Shown here: positions 37,801 through 47,587 of the stretch, in pieces
How the letters are laid out: every line of letters starts with the position of its first letter
Numbering within the stretch: position 1 is the first letter of the stretch
Assembly: GCA_963693315.1 (NCBI GenBank)
Contig: OY856188.1
Span: 247,703,666 to 247,767,665, forward strand
Reading direction: 5' to 3'
From: Diogma glabrata
Taxonomy: Eukaryota; Arthropoda; Insecta; Diptera; Cylindrotomidae
DNA: 64,000 nucleotides
Made by a program: the position numbers and the translations under genes
Notes under the pieces: model-generated
Told to the model about the DNA's origin: nothing
Databases searched by the model: none
Seen by the model: only the letters and a program-made list of their open reading frames with translations

Positions 37801-39149
37801 GTAATAATAACTCTTGGTAATAATTCTCCTGTGGCACGAAGTCCACCCTCTACGTAGAACTCTTCATTTTTGTTTGACAAACTTACACCAATATGACCCA
37901 AATAATTATTGGGTATTGTTACTGCATTCTTAGTAACGACATTCAATCTATTGTTTTCACTCATTACACAAAATTCACCCATCTCCGAATTTTCATTGTT
38001 TTTAATTATCAGCTGATCAGAAGTACTCACTATCATAACGTGTGGCTGCTCGGTGAAGGGATGTCCAACAATTAATTCCACCTTTTGACTTGCATCTGGT
38101 ACAACTAATAGTTTTACTTTCGCTGTTGTTCCATCAATTGTTATTTCTTCTTCCAAATATCCCTCTGGTTTGACCCGACCGTTCCCATAGCCAACCAATG
38201 AAGACAAGTTATTGTCTTTAATGTATTTAAATTTCAATTCATCCACCGTGGATCTTCTTATCGTGACACAGCTACTCCCTAAATCAACATAGCATTCCAC
38301 CTTCTTTCCTTTAATAAAAGCAGTCTTCATATATTTATCATGATTGACTTCATCAATCTTAAACATTGTTTTTTCCGTTGTTTCTTTTTTTTGATTTTCA
38401 GTACACTGCCTCGCATAGTGTCCTTTCTTTTGGCACTTAAAACACGTAACCGAAAAGTCTGAGTTTGGTTTTGAATTAAATGGACTTGCCTTATAAAGAC
38501 AACTTGCCGTCGTGTGACCAACTTTAAAACATTTGTTGCACTTGATTTGACTTTTCGTCGATGATCGATGTTCGAAGCCTGTCGCATCGATGTGTAGAGC
38601 TGCCGCCTTAAGATCATTTAGCATATCCGATGGTGTTATATACTTTCTTAATGGACCCAGGAAGTCTCTGTAACGACTATTTCCCAATCCATGCACTATC
38701 CACTCGATTACTTCACTGTCCTCCATTTTTGCCTTTTGACATCTCGAAAGTTTTTCAAAAAAATACTCCACCATGTTTTGATTGAACTTCCTTTTATAAT
38801 TTTGTGCGTCCATCCTATTTTGAACAACACTGTCGCTCGATGGAAAAGTTTTTAGCAGTAGCTCCTTCCACTGTGACCACATCATTCCCTCTGACTGTAC
38901 CGTATCTCTCCACTTTTTTGCTACGCCCGTCAGTTTACTTAAAGCATAATGTTTTATAGCAACTTCATCCCAATCGTACAACATTCCATATCCCTCTATT
39001 TTCTCAATCCACATCCTCATTTCAATTTCATCTTTAACAGGATCAAATTCAGGCAATAATACTCCCATATTTCCAAAATTCCTGTCATTCCGCCTTACAA
39101 TTTTCTTTACTACGTCTCCATTACCATCACTGGATTCATCTACGCTCAT
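34896..39149 (-). CDS. Gypsy Gag-Pol polyprotein
   Basis: A single 1,417-residue frame. The Gag region occupies about residues 1-200. Two CCHC knuckles follow (Cys204-Cys217 and Cys236-Cys249). The protease active site is at Asp289, written DLGSS rather than the usual DSG/DTG. Reverse transcriptase carries YLDD at 704-707, then RNase H. The integrase has an HHCC zinc region followed by the D,D-35-E triad Asp1121, Asp1180 and Glu1216. A basic C-terminal domain ends it. These enzymes cleave the polyprotein, copy the RNA to DNA and insert it. No stop or frameshift is seen. Gag and Pol share one frame, so no frameshift signal is needed. Plus-strand open frames here are antisense shadows. Confidence 0.95.
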   Translation of the reverse strand: MSVDESSDGNGDVVKKIVRRNDRNFGNMGVLLPEFDPVKDEIEMRMWIEKIEGYGMLYDWDEVAIKHYALSKLTGVAKKWRDTVQSEGMMWSQWKELLLKTFPSSDSVVQNRMDAQNYKRKFNQNMVEYFFEKLSRCQKAKMEDSEVIEWIVHGLGNSRYRDFLGPLRKYITPSDMLNDLKAAALHIDATGFEHRSSTKSQIKCNKCFKVGHTTASCLYKASPFNSKPNSDFSVTCFKCQKKGHYARQCTENQKKETTEKTMFKIDEVNHDKYMKTAFIKGKKVECYVDLGSSCVTIRRSTVDELKFKYIKDNNLSSLVGYGNGRVKPEGYLEEEITIDGTTAKVKLLVVPDASQKVELIVGHPFTEQPHVMIVSTSDQLIIKNNENSEMGEFCVMSENNRLNVVTKNAVTIPNNYLGHIGVSLSNKNEEFYVEGGLRATGELLPRVIITTDENGESALPILNITGKELKIKEGELLTRAEICKIEEVDSQEEENQKNNITLEELNTNVNGEAAEKLLRLVNKFKNIISNDFSQMGCTNKMEMRIKLLNDGPVYYRPYRLAISERQQVQNLIDKLKVAGVVEDSSSPFASPVLVVKKKSGEIRLCIDYRAINKITVKDHFPLPLIDDQIDRLYGKKFYSSLDLYSGYYQVPLTPVSKEKTAFVTPDGHYQFTRMPFGLCNAPSVFQRLINVVLGNLRYTTAMAYLDDILIPSDTIEEGLQNLEVVFESIKNSGLTLNLKKCNFLMKKIEYLGFEISEKGIGPGRIKVRCIKEFPTPKTERDVRSFVGLASYFRRFVKDFSIILRPLTDLLVKDSSFKWTAVQDNSFETIKGLLTSGPVLAIYNPKARTEVHTDASSLGLGSAILQEQKDGILKPISFYSRKTTKEESKYSSIELEALAIVSALERFRVYLIGIQFVIKTDCNSLKLLEGKRNLNPRIARWFLRLSEFQYTIEHVSGKINKVADALSRYPVEEPQETGLVGMAVMGIDVEEDWVAAMQRASKEIKVIKEKLELGDREVQKKFCLHNSRVYKISEARYRLYVPNELIVDLISDTHRMLSHLGIDKTLEKLKQSYYFPKMREKVTEYINRCINCLYYKTTTGKQAGYLHPLQKGTEPFHTIHIDHLGPFIRTRFQNLYVLAIIDGYSKYVFLKAVVSVGTDETIMVLKDFISHYGKPVRIISDRGTAFTSKVFEQFCDEHLIQHIKVASSTPRANGQVERVNKTIVSCLATSTEGIDCESWDEKLMEVQFSINNSAHQVTKVTPAELVFRYKTIALRENPLVRDIEEVNCEVFGTSEGLENKVEELLERNRNNMKERFDKGRKKGIDFREKDLVMVRAEAPASGESRKLRPKYRGPYQIIKVLDNDRYVVKDIEGEMQSARVYTGVIPKDRLKLIPESDYITGKEYDAVIGSDESDLDSN

Positions 39150-39417
39150 TTTCTTTGATTAACAAAAATTCCGCACCAACAGAATCAATGAAAAAAATTT
39201 ACTTTTGCTCCAACAAAAGTAATCGAAATCCCGCACCAACAGAATTCCACAGCAATTGTGTGATATTGCACCAACAAAATCACAAACAGTTTTAATTTTC
39301 CTCACAAAGAATCCAACCAACAATGGCGACCACGTTATCCTTGTTTTTGTTTTAATATTTGACAAAACCCGCTTTCATCATAATCATCACTATGAATTTT
39401 ATATTTATGGATTGCTT

Positions 39418-39430
39418 ATCCCACTTCTGA
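39418..39430 (-). promoter_or_regulatory. Primer-binding site, tRNA-Leu-like
   Basis: In element orientation TCAGAAGTGGGAT lies three bases after the 5' LTR. It is complementary to the ATCCCACTTCTGA stretch near the 3' end of insect tRNA-Leu (recalled, not checked). The terminal TGGTG part is not conserved, so priming would be from a slightly internal position. Confidence 0.6.
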
Positions 39431-39433
39431 AAT

Positions 39434-39669
39434 TATTAGAAATAATTTTAATTATTCATTTGCCTTTATTAACGTTTAATTTATTTATTTCTAATTTTAC
39501 AAAAACAGAGTTCCTTTTCAATTACAATGCTAATCCACCATCTTTTTTTGACTGTCAACATACAATAATAATAATTTGTTTAATAGCTTTTTGTTGCCAT
39601 CTATGTTTTAACATTTAGTACTAAATATAATCTACCATAATAGATTTGAATTCAAAAAATAATGTAACA
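39434..39669 (-). repeat. 5' LTR of the gypsy element
   Basis: Looks identical to the 3' LTR. It should hold the promoter and start of the element transcript. Confidence 0.93.
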
Positions 39670-40858
39670 ATGTGATAAAAGAACGGATCAGTTATTGATT
39701 TTAGAATATCATACGACGACTTTTGTTCCTACCCTAACCTAATGTGATATTTATTTTATTGCGATATGTTATTTGGCCAAATTTTATAAAGTTTGAAGTT
39801 GGTTTGAATGATATTAACGTCGAGGATGTTAAACGAATGGCAAAAATTCCGCAAATATTTTAATTTATTTGTGGAAAAAACAATTAAGTTTTTGTAAACG
39901 ATAGTATCGAGGGATGGTCAATTATATTTTCATTTTTCTAACGAAATCTTAGAATCTGGTAAAATATTACTGAACTACGATGTAACTTTTAGCATTTTCG
40001 ATTGAGAACCAGTTCATAACTAGTTCTTTTTTTTCCATTCAAAAAAATTATTTCCCCTCCAAATCATGTTCGATTGAAGCAAAATAAAAAAACTAGTTCT
40101 GAACTAGTTGTGCATTTTTTCCCCTTTTGAAGAACTAGGTTTCGTTCGGAAACACCAAATCGCTTGCTTATTTTCTAAAATAGGCAACTGTCATTTCAAG
40201 GGGCGTGTCTATCAGTTCTTCAACAAGATCAAGAATTGGCATTTTGTTTCCGAACAACCAGTTGCCTAAATATATATATGAAGATTTAAAAATTAATAAT
40301 TATGTATTAAAGCTTATCACAATAACTATAATAATTTAACAACAGGAAAAACAAACTAAACACAACACAAAACATGTTTGGTTTGTATGAAAAAATTATT
40401 ATTTGCAAATTATGGAAATAATTCCAATAATTCAAATTATGGAAAATAAACACAAATGATTTATGTTTTGAATTTTTATTTGATTAATTTTTGTATTAAA
40501 ATATTGATGCAGATTTAAAAAAAAACAATTTTCATATTTCTAGTAAATAAATGAGACATACTAAATAAAATATAAAATTTATATTTTAATAATAATATCG
40601 TATTTGTTTTGATTAAAATCAAATAAAAACCGCATATGTCACTTTTAGATATCAGTTCTTATTTAGGATCTCAAAAACAGCAAGTCCAAAATAGGCGATC
40701 GAATCGCCTATTTTGGAATAGAAATGGAGTTTCCAAACAACTTTATCTGTCAAATCGCTTGCTAAAATAGGCAAGAAATAGTTTAAGAACGACCATTTCC
40801 AGCCACAAACGTCAAAATAGGAAAATAAGCTAGCGATTTGGTGTTTACGAACGAACAG

Positions 40859-41346
40859 GAGTGTGTTCGTAAACTCTACATTGTAGAACAATGTTAAATT
40901 TGTCATTGTAAATTTATCATTATTTGCTTACAATCAAATTGTTATTAACGTCAAAAAATATTTTTTAAAATATATATTTATTTATTTTTTTAAATGTTAA
41001 AATATGATAAAATTAATATATTAACAATTATGCTTACCAATTTCGCTTATATCAACAATACATTGAGACCTGTTGCCATTTTCATCAACAGTTTCTACAG
41101 TTTGATAATCCGCCATTTCTTTTTTTTTAAATTTGCTTATTGTTTCGATTAATTTCTTAACTTTTTGTCAAAATGACACTTCCAGAGGAGGTTCAAACTA
41201 GGATTGAAACTGACGCTCGTAACAATGTTAAAATAATTTATGAACGCTGAAAAGCACGTGGTTGTTGTTACAATATAGATTTAAGAACGCTATCTATATG
41301 TCATTGTTAACAATATTGTTACAATGTAGAATTTACGAACACACTC
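40859..41346. mobile_element. 488-bp TIR element (MITE) carrying a coding exon
   Basis: The ends are GAGTGTGTTCGTAAAC... and its inverted counterpart (26-bp TIR with one mismatch), flanked by CAG on both sides (40,856-40,858 and 41,347-41,349), a 3-bp target duplication. The minus strand contains a short open first exon with a splice donor (41,038-41,116). A 3-bp duplication with a retained 5' exon fits an internal deletion derivative of a larger DNA transposon. Confidence 0.75.
41038..41116 (-). pseudogene. First coding exon fragment inside the MITE
   Basis: It starts with ATG and reads MADYQTVETVDENGNRSQCI plus a few more residues. It ends at a consensus donor (G|GTAAGC) in phase 1. No matching second exon is found in the element. 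The protein is not recognised. It may be the 5' exon of the parent transposon's gene or a captured host exon. Confidence 0.45.
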
Positions 41347-41851
41347 CAGCTACTAGTTTTATTTTCAGTTATTTTTGAGTTTTACTCATACTATGACAAA
41401 AAGTATACTCTACAAACGTAAAATCAAAATGTTATAATTATAACGCAGCATCATATTAATAATTTTATTTTATTTTTAGTTATTTAACAATATATATTCT
41501 GAAATAATTTATTTTTCCACAAAATAAATTGTTTTTTTATTGCTTTTCAAATAAACCAAAATCAAAGAATTAATAAAATAACCAATTCAATTTACTCATA
41601 CAATAACACTGAATGTTTGTATGTTCGATTGAAAAAAAGAACTCGTTAAGAACTCGTTATTAACTTGTTCTTCAATCGAAAACGACATTATAATGTATGC
41701 CCAATTATATGACACCCACTGGACTGGGTCTAAACCATTTTTAAGCTGTCCAGATCCAGATTTTAAGTCCTACAATGCTAGAGAATTATGAAATTTGGGC
41801 AGCTCACTATCTCCTTTTTTAAATCAATAAGCAACTTGATCTTGAGAATTG

Positions 41852-42007
41852 TATAATGGTGAATTCTTTTCTACCTGTTCGGTACAAGTTCCAACACAGA
41901 ATTAACGAAATTTGTATTTTTTTGTAAAAAAAGCAATACAAAAAAAACAAATTTGGATAATTCGGAGTCGGAACTTGTACCGAACAAGTAGAAAAGAATT
42001 CACTATA
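41852..42007. repeat. Hairpin MITE
   Basis: Arms of about 48 bp are inverted copies (GAATTCTTTTCTACYTGTTC, GGTACAAGTTCC), separated by about 50 bp of AT-rich loop and flanked by TATA. There is no coding capacity. Confidence 0.75.
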
Positions 42008-42479
42008 AGTTTTTGCATTGATTACGTTTGGAGTTGAGGGGTGGGGATGCTACCAAACTATCTTTCAGTTTTTTCCATCAAATTTTTATAATTTCCATAA
42101 GGCTTTTAAAAATAAAAAAAAGACAATTTCCCTAAAGTATCTAAAATATTTGATTCAAGTAAATTGTTGACTGTCTTGTCCAATCGGCAACTTTGCCAAT
42201 ATGAACACCAAAGTCTCATCGTCTTCCTCGATTTACTTATTCAAAGTACGGTACTATAAAAATTGATATAAATAAACAAAACTGATTTTCGAATTTTTGA
42301 AATTTACAGTTTGTTTTTATTTTTATTAAATTTCATTTAATTACTTAGTTTCCCTTGGAGTAGGAACAGTCAAGCATAAAAACATTAGCCGAGGTTGCTA
42401 TTTAAATAAACGATTGTGTCCTGTTTGTAAATTTGAAAAGATAGCAAGTCTACGTACAGACTCTATCGGATTGATTGTT
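42008..42479. other. Intergenic, no gene recognised
   Basis: AT-rich; nothing recognised. Confidence 0.5.
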
Positions 42480-42960
42480 GTTTTTATATTGGAGTAGCAG
42501 TGCGACCTAAATTATGTTTCTCTTTTTCAGGCAGTCGTAGTCGATTGGGTTTGCTGTTACTGCAGGACAGGTGCAGATGATATGTTCCATCGTTTCCGTG
42601 TCTGAAACTCTGTTCAAATCTATGGTTTATAATAATGAAACAAAGAAATTATATAGAAACATCCTGGAGTGTACTATGTAGTCCATCTCTACTTCTCCAT
42701 AATTAAAAATATTGTTCCTGTTTTCGCATGCTTCGATTGTGCTTTTGAGCAAACTCCCAGCCATTCCGAAGCATGGTTCTGGATCAATAAACCTTTGATT
42801 GGTATCTTGTTTTGCTAAAGCGTCGACCATAGCATTTGACTATTCCTGTGTGACTGGGTGCATAAACAAGTGTGAAACTATTATGACTGGAAACATTTTG
42901 GTAACCTTTTCATGCTACCTAATTTTTAGTCAAAGTAGGTAAACGACAGACGTTAGTGGC
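42480..42960 (-). pseudogene. LINE RNase H and zinc-knuckle end
   Basis: On the minus strand, broken frames read VYAPSHTGIVK, then MVDALAKQDTNQ, together matching the HxGixGNexADxLAK end of LINE RNase H domains. Then TETMEHIICTCPAV gives the ending cysteine/histidine motif of R1/I-type ORF2 proteins. It is 5'-truncated and frameshifted. Confidence 0.65.
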
Positions 42961-45339
42961 AAAAGTTTGGCGTGGATGTCAAAAATAATGTATATTTCAA
43001 ATGTTGTGGTATGAGGCCTTTCAAGTATTACCTTAGCAAATTTTCTAAGATTTTTTGCCTCCCCCTGTATAAGCATAAAAAATATTGCAAACTCACCCCT
43101 TTCGCAAATGATAAGACTTAAGAATTTTTTCAAAACTTTTATATCAGCATGGTTGCAAGATCTCTGCAGATATAAAAATAAGTTTAAGCTAAAATAAATT
43201 AAAGTAATTAAAATAAATACAGTTTAAGAACAGGCCTTGACAATGACAGCTTAGTTTTCGAAATCGAACGAGCCTCACGTTGCTTGGATTAGGCCAGATA
43301 AATAGGAAGGAAATGGTTAACAGGAGTGAGAGAGATGAAAATTATTTAGTCTGAGAACCCTTACTGGTTATTCAGGGGGTACTCTGATAGCGAAGTGGTC
43401 GTAAAGAGTTTTCTACTATTCAGTATCTGCGGTACCCGCCTGGGACAGATATTACCAATGGAGCAGGGTTCCATAATCCCCCGCATTCTGAGATTTCCAT
43501 AATGGTCTTAATGCAAAGTATTGACATTTTTTTGACAAATCTAATAAATAGCTGGTGTCGCATGGTCATCTGTTGCAAGTAGAACAGACATCGATGATGC
43601 TGCTGTCAATTATTTTCTCATGAAGCAAACGTGGGTTTACAGACATAAATGCTGTTTTTGTATAAGGAATCTCGGAAAATCGTTGATTTAGGTAGTTTCG
43701 GTTGTGTTTTGGTGATGATTTGCTTTCAAATTCTCCTCATACCCAAACGTTCTTGCTAGTATAGCAGCTGAGAAGATAGTAATAAACAAGTAGATTGTGA
43801 CTGTAAATATTTTATATCGACATGGGGATAGTACTCGTGTACTGTTTGGTGAATATAATTAGATATAAGTTTCTATAATTCTAGAACCAAATTTTTATTG
43901 TCTATGGATAAGTTAGGTTGAGAAGATCCTGGAAAAGATTATTAATTTAAGTTTACTATGGGTATTGAAAGCTCGTGTGAAATACAGGGAGACAAGGCTC
44001 TTTGGAGATTTGGTTTATTTTGGTTATATCCATTTTGTATTTTGACCTGTGATTGTGTTGAAAGCAGTTCCTTGTGGTGGTTTGTCTTTTTCTTTATCAA
44101 TGCTGGTAAGCAGTTTATGACTAAGAAAATGTTCGTCTAGAATATAATAAATATTTGCTTAAAATGAATTTTAATCAAATTTTGCTTGAAGTCTGAGATT
44201 CACTCTTAAATCAGAGATTTTGTCTCTAATATTTCCATTGGTTGCTATTTTAATCGTTTGATGGGTGGTTTTTGGATGCATGGATGCGATATAATCTGTC
44301 AATTATTTCACAATGAAAATTGCCAGAAATCATGTAACCCAACTAACCCTAAATCATTACATAAAATCAAATCAAATTACCAAACAAAATTGACATCAAT
44401 TACTAGTTAATTATCTTGAATCAATTTTATCACGATACATTTATATAACAATTAACTTGGATTGCACCAAGTATTTTATTCCATCCTTGAGTGTCAAATT
44501 CAAGATTGTGTTAAATCCAAGACGTGAGAATACAAGATTTTATTGAGTTGTGTGTGGAGCATCACGTAAACTAATATTACGCTTCTGTTTTCACTTTCTT
44601 CTGACTTAGCCCACTTGACTAGCATTATTCGAATGAAGAAATGATTGATTTGTGGTGTCCAATAATTAAACCCCTTACAAATTAGTGTTAGGAAAATGAT
44701 TTGAAAACTTAAATGGGGAAATATTCTGGCAATTTACAAGTAAGTAAGAATTCACACGATGAAAAAATAAGAGCTCAAAACAGAAAGGGGAAACTGTTGG
44801 TACTCACAAATATCATCAACAAATGCTTAACTACAGTAAGACTTATTGCCTACAATAACATTAAAAGACATAAAACTCTGCCCCCAGTGTTGATTTGTCA
44901 GAACAAATTATCTTATCAAATCCATGCATGCATAGCAAACCATTAGTCACACTTGTCACTGTAAAAATCATAGACTTCTTCTATTTATCACTTCCAGCCC
45001 ATTAATTTTATTCAGCTCAATATGACAGACAAAAACAGTGACATCTTCAGATCATATCCCCATATTTTAGGTTCGATTCAAAGATCAGTAGTTAACGTAT
45101 TCTAGTCCGAAATTAATTTTTCCGAAGATGAGTTGGGATTATTGGCTGGCAAAAAAGATTTCAATCGAAATATAAAAAAATATGAAGCGAACATATACGC
45201 AATAGATAGAGAAAACACATACAGAAGTGTAGTTTCTAGTAGCCGATGGTACAAAAATCCAGTAATCAGTCATTAAACGCCAAACCAACATGCCAACCGC
45301 AAGAAATGTATCAATGAATGAATCCCGAGCATGTTGATG
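42961..45339. other. Intergenic, mostly unrecognised
   Basis: No gene is recognised. A short segment near 43,580-43,625 (AGAACAGACATCGATGATGCTG) resembles 16,585-16,615. 43,375-43,520 is richer in GC and may be an old LINE end. Frames at 43,958 and 44,713 lack motifs. Confidence 0.4.
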
Positions 45340-45740
45340 GATCGGTGAAAACCGTTCTCCGGCAAATTTCAAACTCAACAATCTGGGACAAGATAAAGTT
45401 ATTGCCTACGCCACTGTCAAACATGCGACACCCATCGGTCTGCACATCTAGGCCAAGTATCATGGAAAAAGTTACAAAAGCCTCGAATCTAATCAAGACA
45501 TAAAAATATTCTTCACTTTGAGACAAAAAATCTTCCAGACAATCCACTCGTTCCAGATGGTCACTCATTCTGCCACACTCCATCACATCGGAAACCATTG
45601 ATTGAGTTTGACGCCACATAAAAATTTTATGTAGTATTATCTAATTTGCTATTGATGAAATATATGTATGCGACAAGACAAGATACATCATGCATGTACT
45701 TTTCAGTCAACCTCATTCACACGTAAAGCCACTTCTGCCC
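45340..45740. repeat. Duplicated segment, copy 1
   Basis: About 370 bp here is repeated at 53,117-53,815 (interrupted there). Shared blocks include GCCTACGCCACTGTCAAA, TTTGACGCCACATAAA and TCATTCACACGTAAAGCCAC. A 102-codon minus-strand frame (45,311-45,619) is open in this copy but not in the other, and I do not recognise the protein. It may be a low-copy repeat or a gene fragment. Confidence 0.6.
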
Positions 45741-45984
45741 GATTTATAGTCAGTAATTTTAACTTAACTTTAGCTTAACCGTAACTTAAGACACTACAAA
45801 ATTTTGATTTATAGTCGGTAAGAAATTACGTATTCTTTGACGTTTGATTCGATATTAATTTTAGGTTTGTAATCAATATAATAAATCATATCAATTCTTT
45901 GAAAGCAACAAACTGATTTTAAAATCAAAATTTAAAATAATGAAATCATAATAAACATTTAATACAAAATTTATGCCCGATTTA

Positions 45985-46903
45985 CAGGCTGATTCTGACA
46001 TAGCCTCACAGATGTAAAAATAGTCATAGTAAAGACTTTTCTCTTAGCTAAGACTAAAACCTCTTAAATGCGATTCTCTGTAGTCACAACTGTGAGATGT
46101 CAAAAAAAAACTATTAACGTAAGACCATCAAACATGGTCATCTTAAGCATCATAATTTAAAGTGTCATATTTTTTTATTTGAATTCTTGTATGAAAAGTT
46201 ATATTAATAAAGGATAAAATATTAATTATGAATTATTTATGTAATTATTATAAAATTTATAGTAATTATCTATATTTTATTATAGTTTGAATCAAAAATA
46301 TAAAACAAAGTATATATTGATATTGATTTTAAATAAAATGGCGATTGAAAATTTCATATTTGCAATATCAAACGTCGGCGTCTCATGTTGTTTATGAAAA
46401 TTTTGCAAATTTTATATAAACTTTAAGGAAAAACAATCATTCTTTTCTCACAAATTTATTGCAAAATAATTAATAATTAATATATGGTATAATTTTATGT
46501 TAATTGTATATAAATTATTATAAAATAAAATACATTTTTGATGTTAAGATTGATATTCACTAAAATGGCGGTTGAATATTTTCACAAACAAAAATTATTA
46601 ATACCTTAAAAAAATTTTTAAAACATAAACTTGATTCTTATAAAAAATTGTTGTATAATATACTATAATTCTTAATAATAATTTATATGGTATTTTTATT
46701 TGTATCTAAATTATTTAAAAAGAAAATATGACATTTTATAATAATTTTGTAGCCGTTTGAAAGATCTCCAAAACATATTTGTAGAGTTATTATGAGGTTT
46801 TTTATGACAACGTTCACAGAATCGCAATTAAGATATTCCTCTTAAAAAAATTGTCATAACAAAAATAATCATAGCTAAGACCTCTTAACTCAGAATCAGC
46901 CTG
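45985..46903. mobile_element. 919-bp non-autonomous DNA transposon, copy 2
   Basis: It has the same TIR (CAGGCTGATTCTGA) and interior as 19,826-20,737, here flanked by TTA on both sides. Removing it and one TTA restores CCCGATTTATAGTCGG, which closely resembles the uninterrupted GCCCGATTTATAGTCAG at about 45,740, so the boundaries are firm. It lies in an AT-rich tract with repeated TTATAGTCGGTAA and TTAACTT motifs (45,740-47,000). Confidence 0.9.
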
Positions 46904-47121
46904 TTATAGTCGGTAATTTTAAATTAAAGTTAACTTTACGTAAAGTAAAAATGTATGAAAATGCACTACAGCATTTATAGTCGTTAACTTAAACTTAACG
47001 TTAACTTAACGTAAAGTTCATTTCATTCTATCTTAAAGATTTTGTTAAGGATTTTTTGACGTTTGCAAAAGTTAACAAACGTTCGCCGCGGCAATCTGTT
47101 ATCGTTTACTTCGGTATACGT

Positions 47122-47126
47122 TCAGT
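47122..47126 (+). promoter_or_regulatory. Possible initiator and 5' UTR exon of the SMYD4-like gene
   Basis: TCAGT, an arthropod-type initiator, lies in the only GC-richer patch upstream of the gene. A possible non-coding exon would run from here to a donor at about 47,396 (CAC|GTAAGT). It would be joined to an acceptor at 47,565 (TTTTATTCTAG), 22 bases before the ATG. This is inference from splice consensus only. Confidence 0.35.
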
Positions 47127-47587
47127 GCGCTTGGTGAAGACCAACGTTAAAAAAATTAAGTGTTTCACTGTAGTTTATGTATTTACTTGTACTGAAAAAA
47201 TTTAACCGTTGAGTATTCTCGGAAATCAAACAAAACAGCAACTACAGTTAAAAACAGAACGAACGTTCTCAAATAGGTTTAGTTATTACTTATTAGTATT
47301 AAAAATACAATTAAGAAGAGAGAATCTTAAAGAAAAACCAAACTGTTGCTTTGTGTTTGTACATATATTAGAAACTTTTTTTTTTTATTAAAACACGTAA
47401 GTAAATCTGTTAAAGTTAAAATTATTATGTTTAAAATAATTTAATCGAAAAATGTAATTTGAACTTAGCGCTGGATTTATTCGTGTATTAACGGGAATTT
47501 GTTAACGAAAAACGCAATAGAAATGCAACACATTTGATTAAACGTTCATTAACTTTTTATTCTAGGAATTGTTAAGCCCCGTACAAC

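Larger units (their letters stand above)
34475..39669 (-). mobile_element. Ty3/gypsy LTR retrotransposon, intact-looking
   Basis: This is a 5,195-bp element on the minus strand. The 236-bp LTRs (34,475-34,710 and 39,434-39,669) look identical, and ATGT flanks both ends (34,471-34,474 and 39,670-39,673). LTRs begin TGTTACA and end CTAATA in element orientation. The interior holds a single Gag-Pol frame (34,896-39,149) and no env. A tRNA-Leu-like primer site is at 39,418-39,430. Identical LTRs and an unbroken ORF mean a recent insertion. The single-ORF form and the tRNA-Leu primer resemble Mdg3/blastopia-type gypsy elements; that assignment is inference. Confidence 0.93.
39996..41682. mobile_element. 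Candidate 1.7-kb TIR element containing nested MITEs
   Basis: The left end TTTTCGATTGAGAACCAGTT and the right end (complement TTTTCGATTGAAGAACAAGT) form an inverted repeat of about 50 bp with indels, continuing AACTAGTTC/AACGAGTTC and a poly-T run. No target duplication is clear. The interior includes inverted CACCAAATCGCT-GCTTATTTT segments (40,158-40,178 and 40,830-40,850), a perfect-arm palindrome CCAAAATAGGCGAT at 40,684-40,714, and the MITE at 40,859-41,346. Confidence 0.5.
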
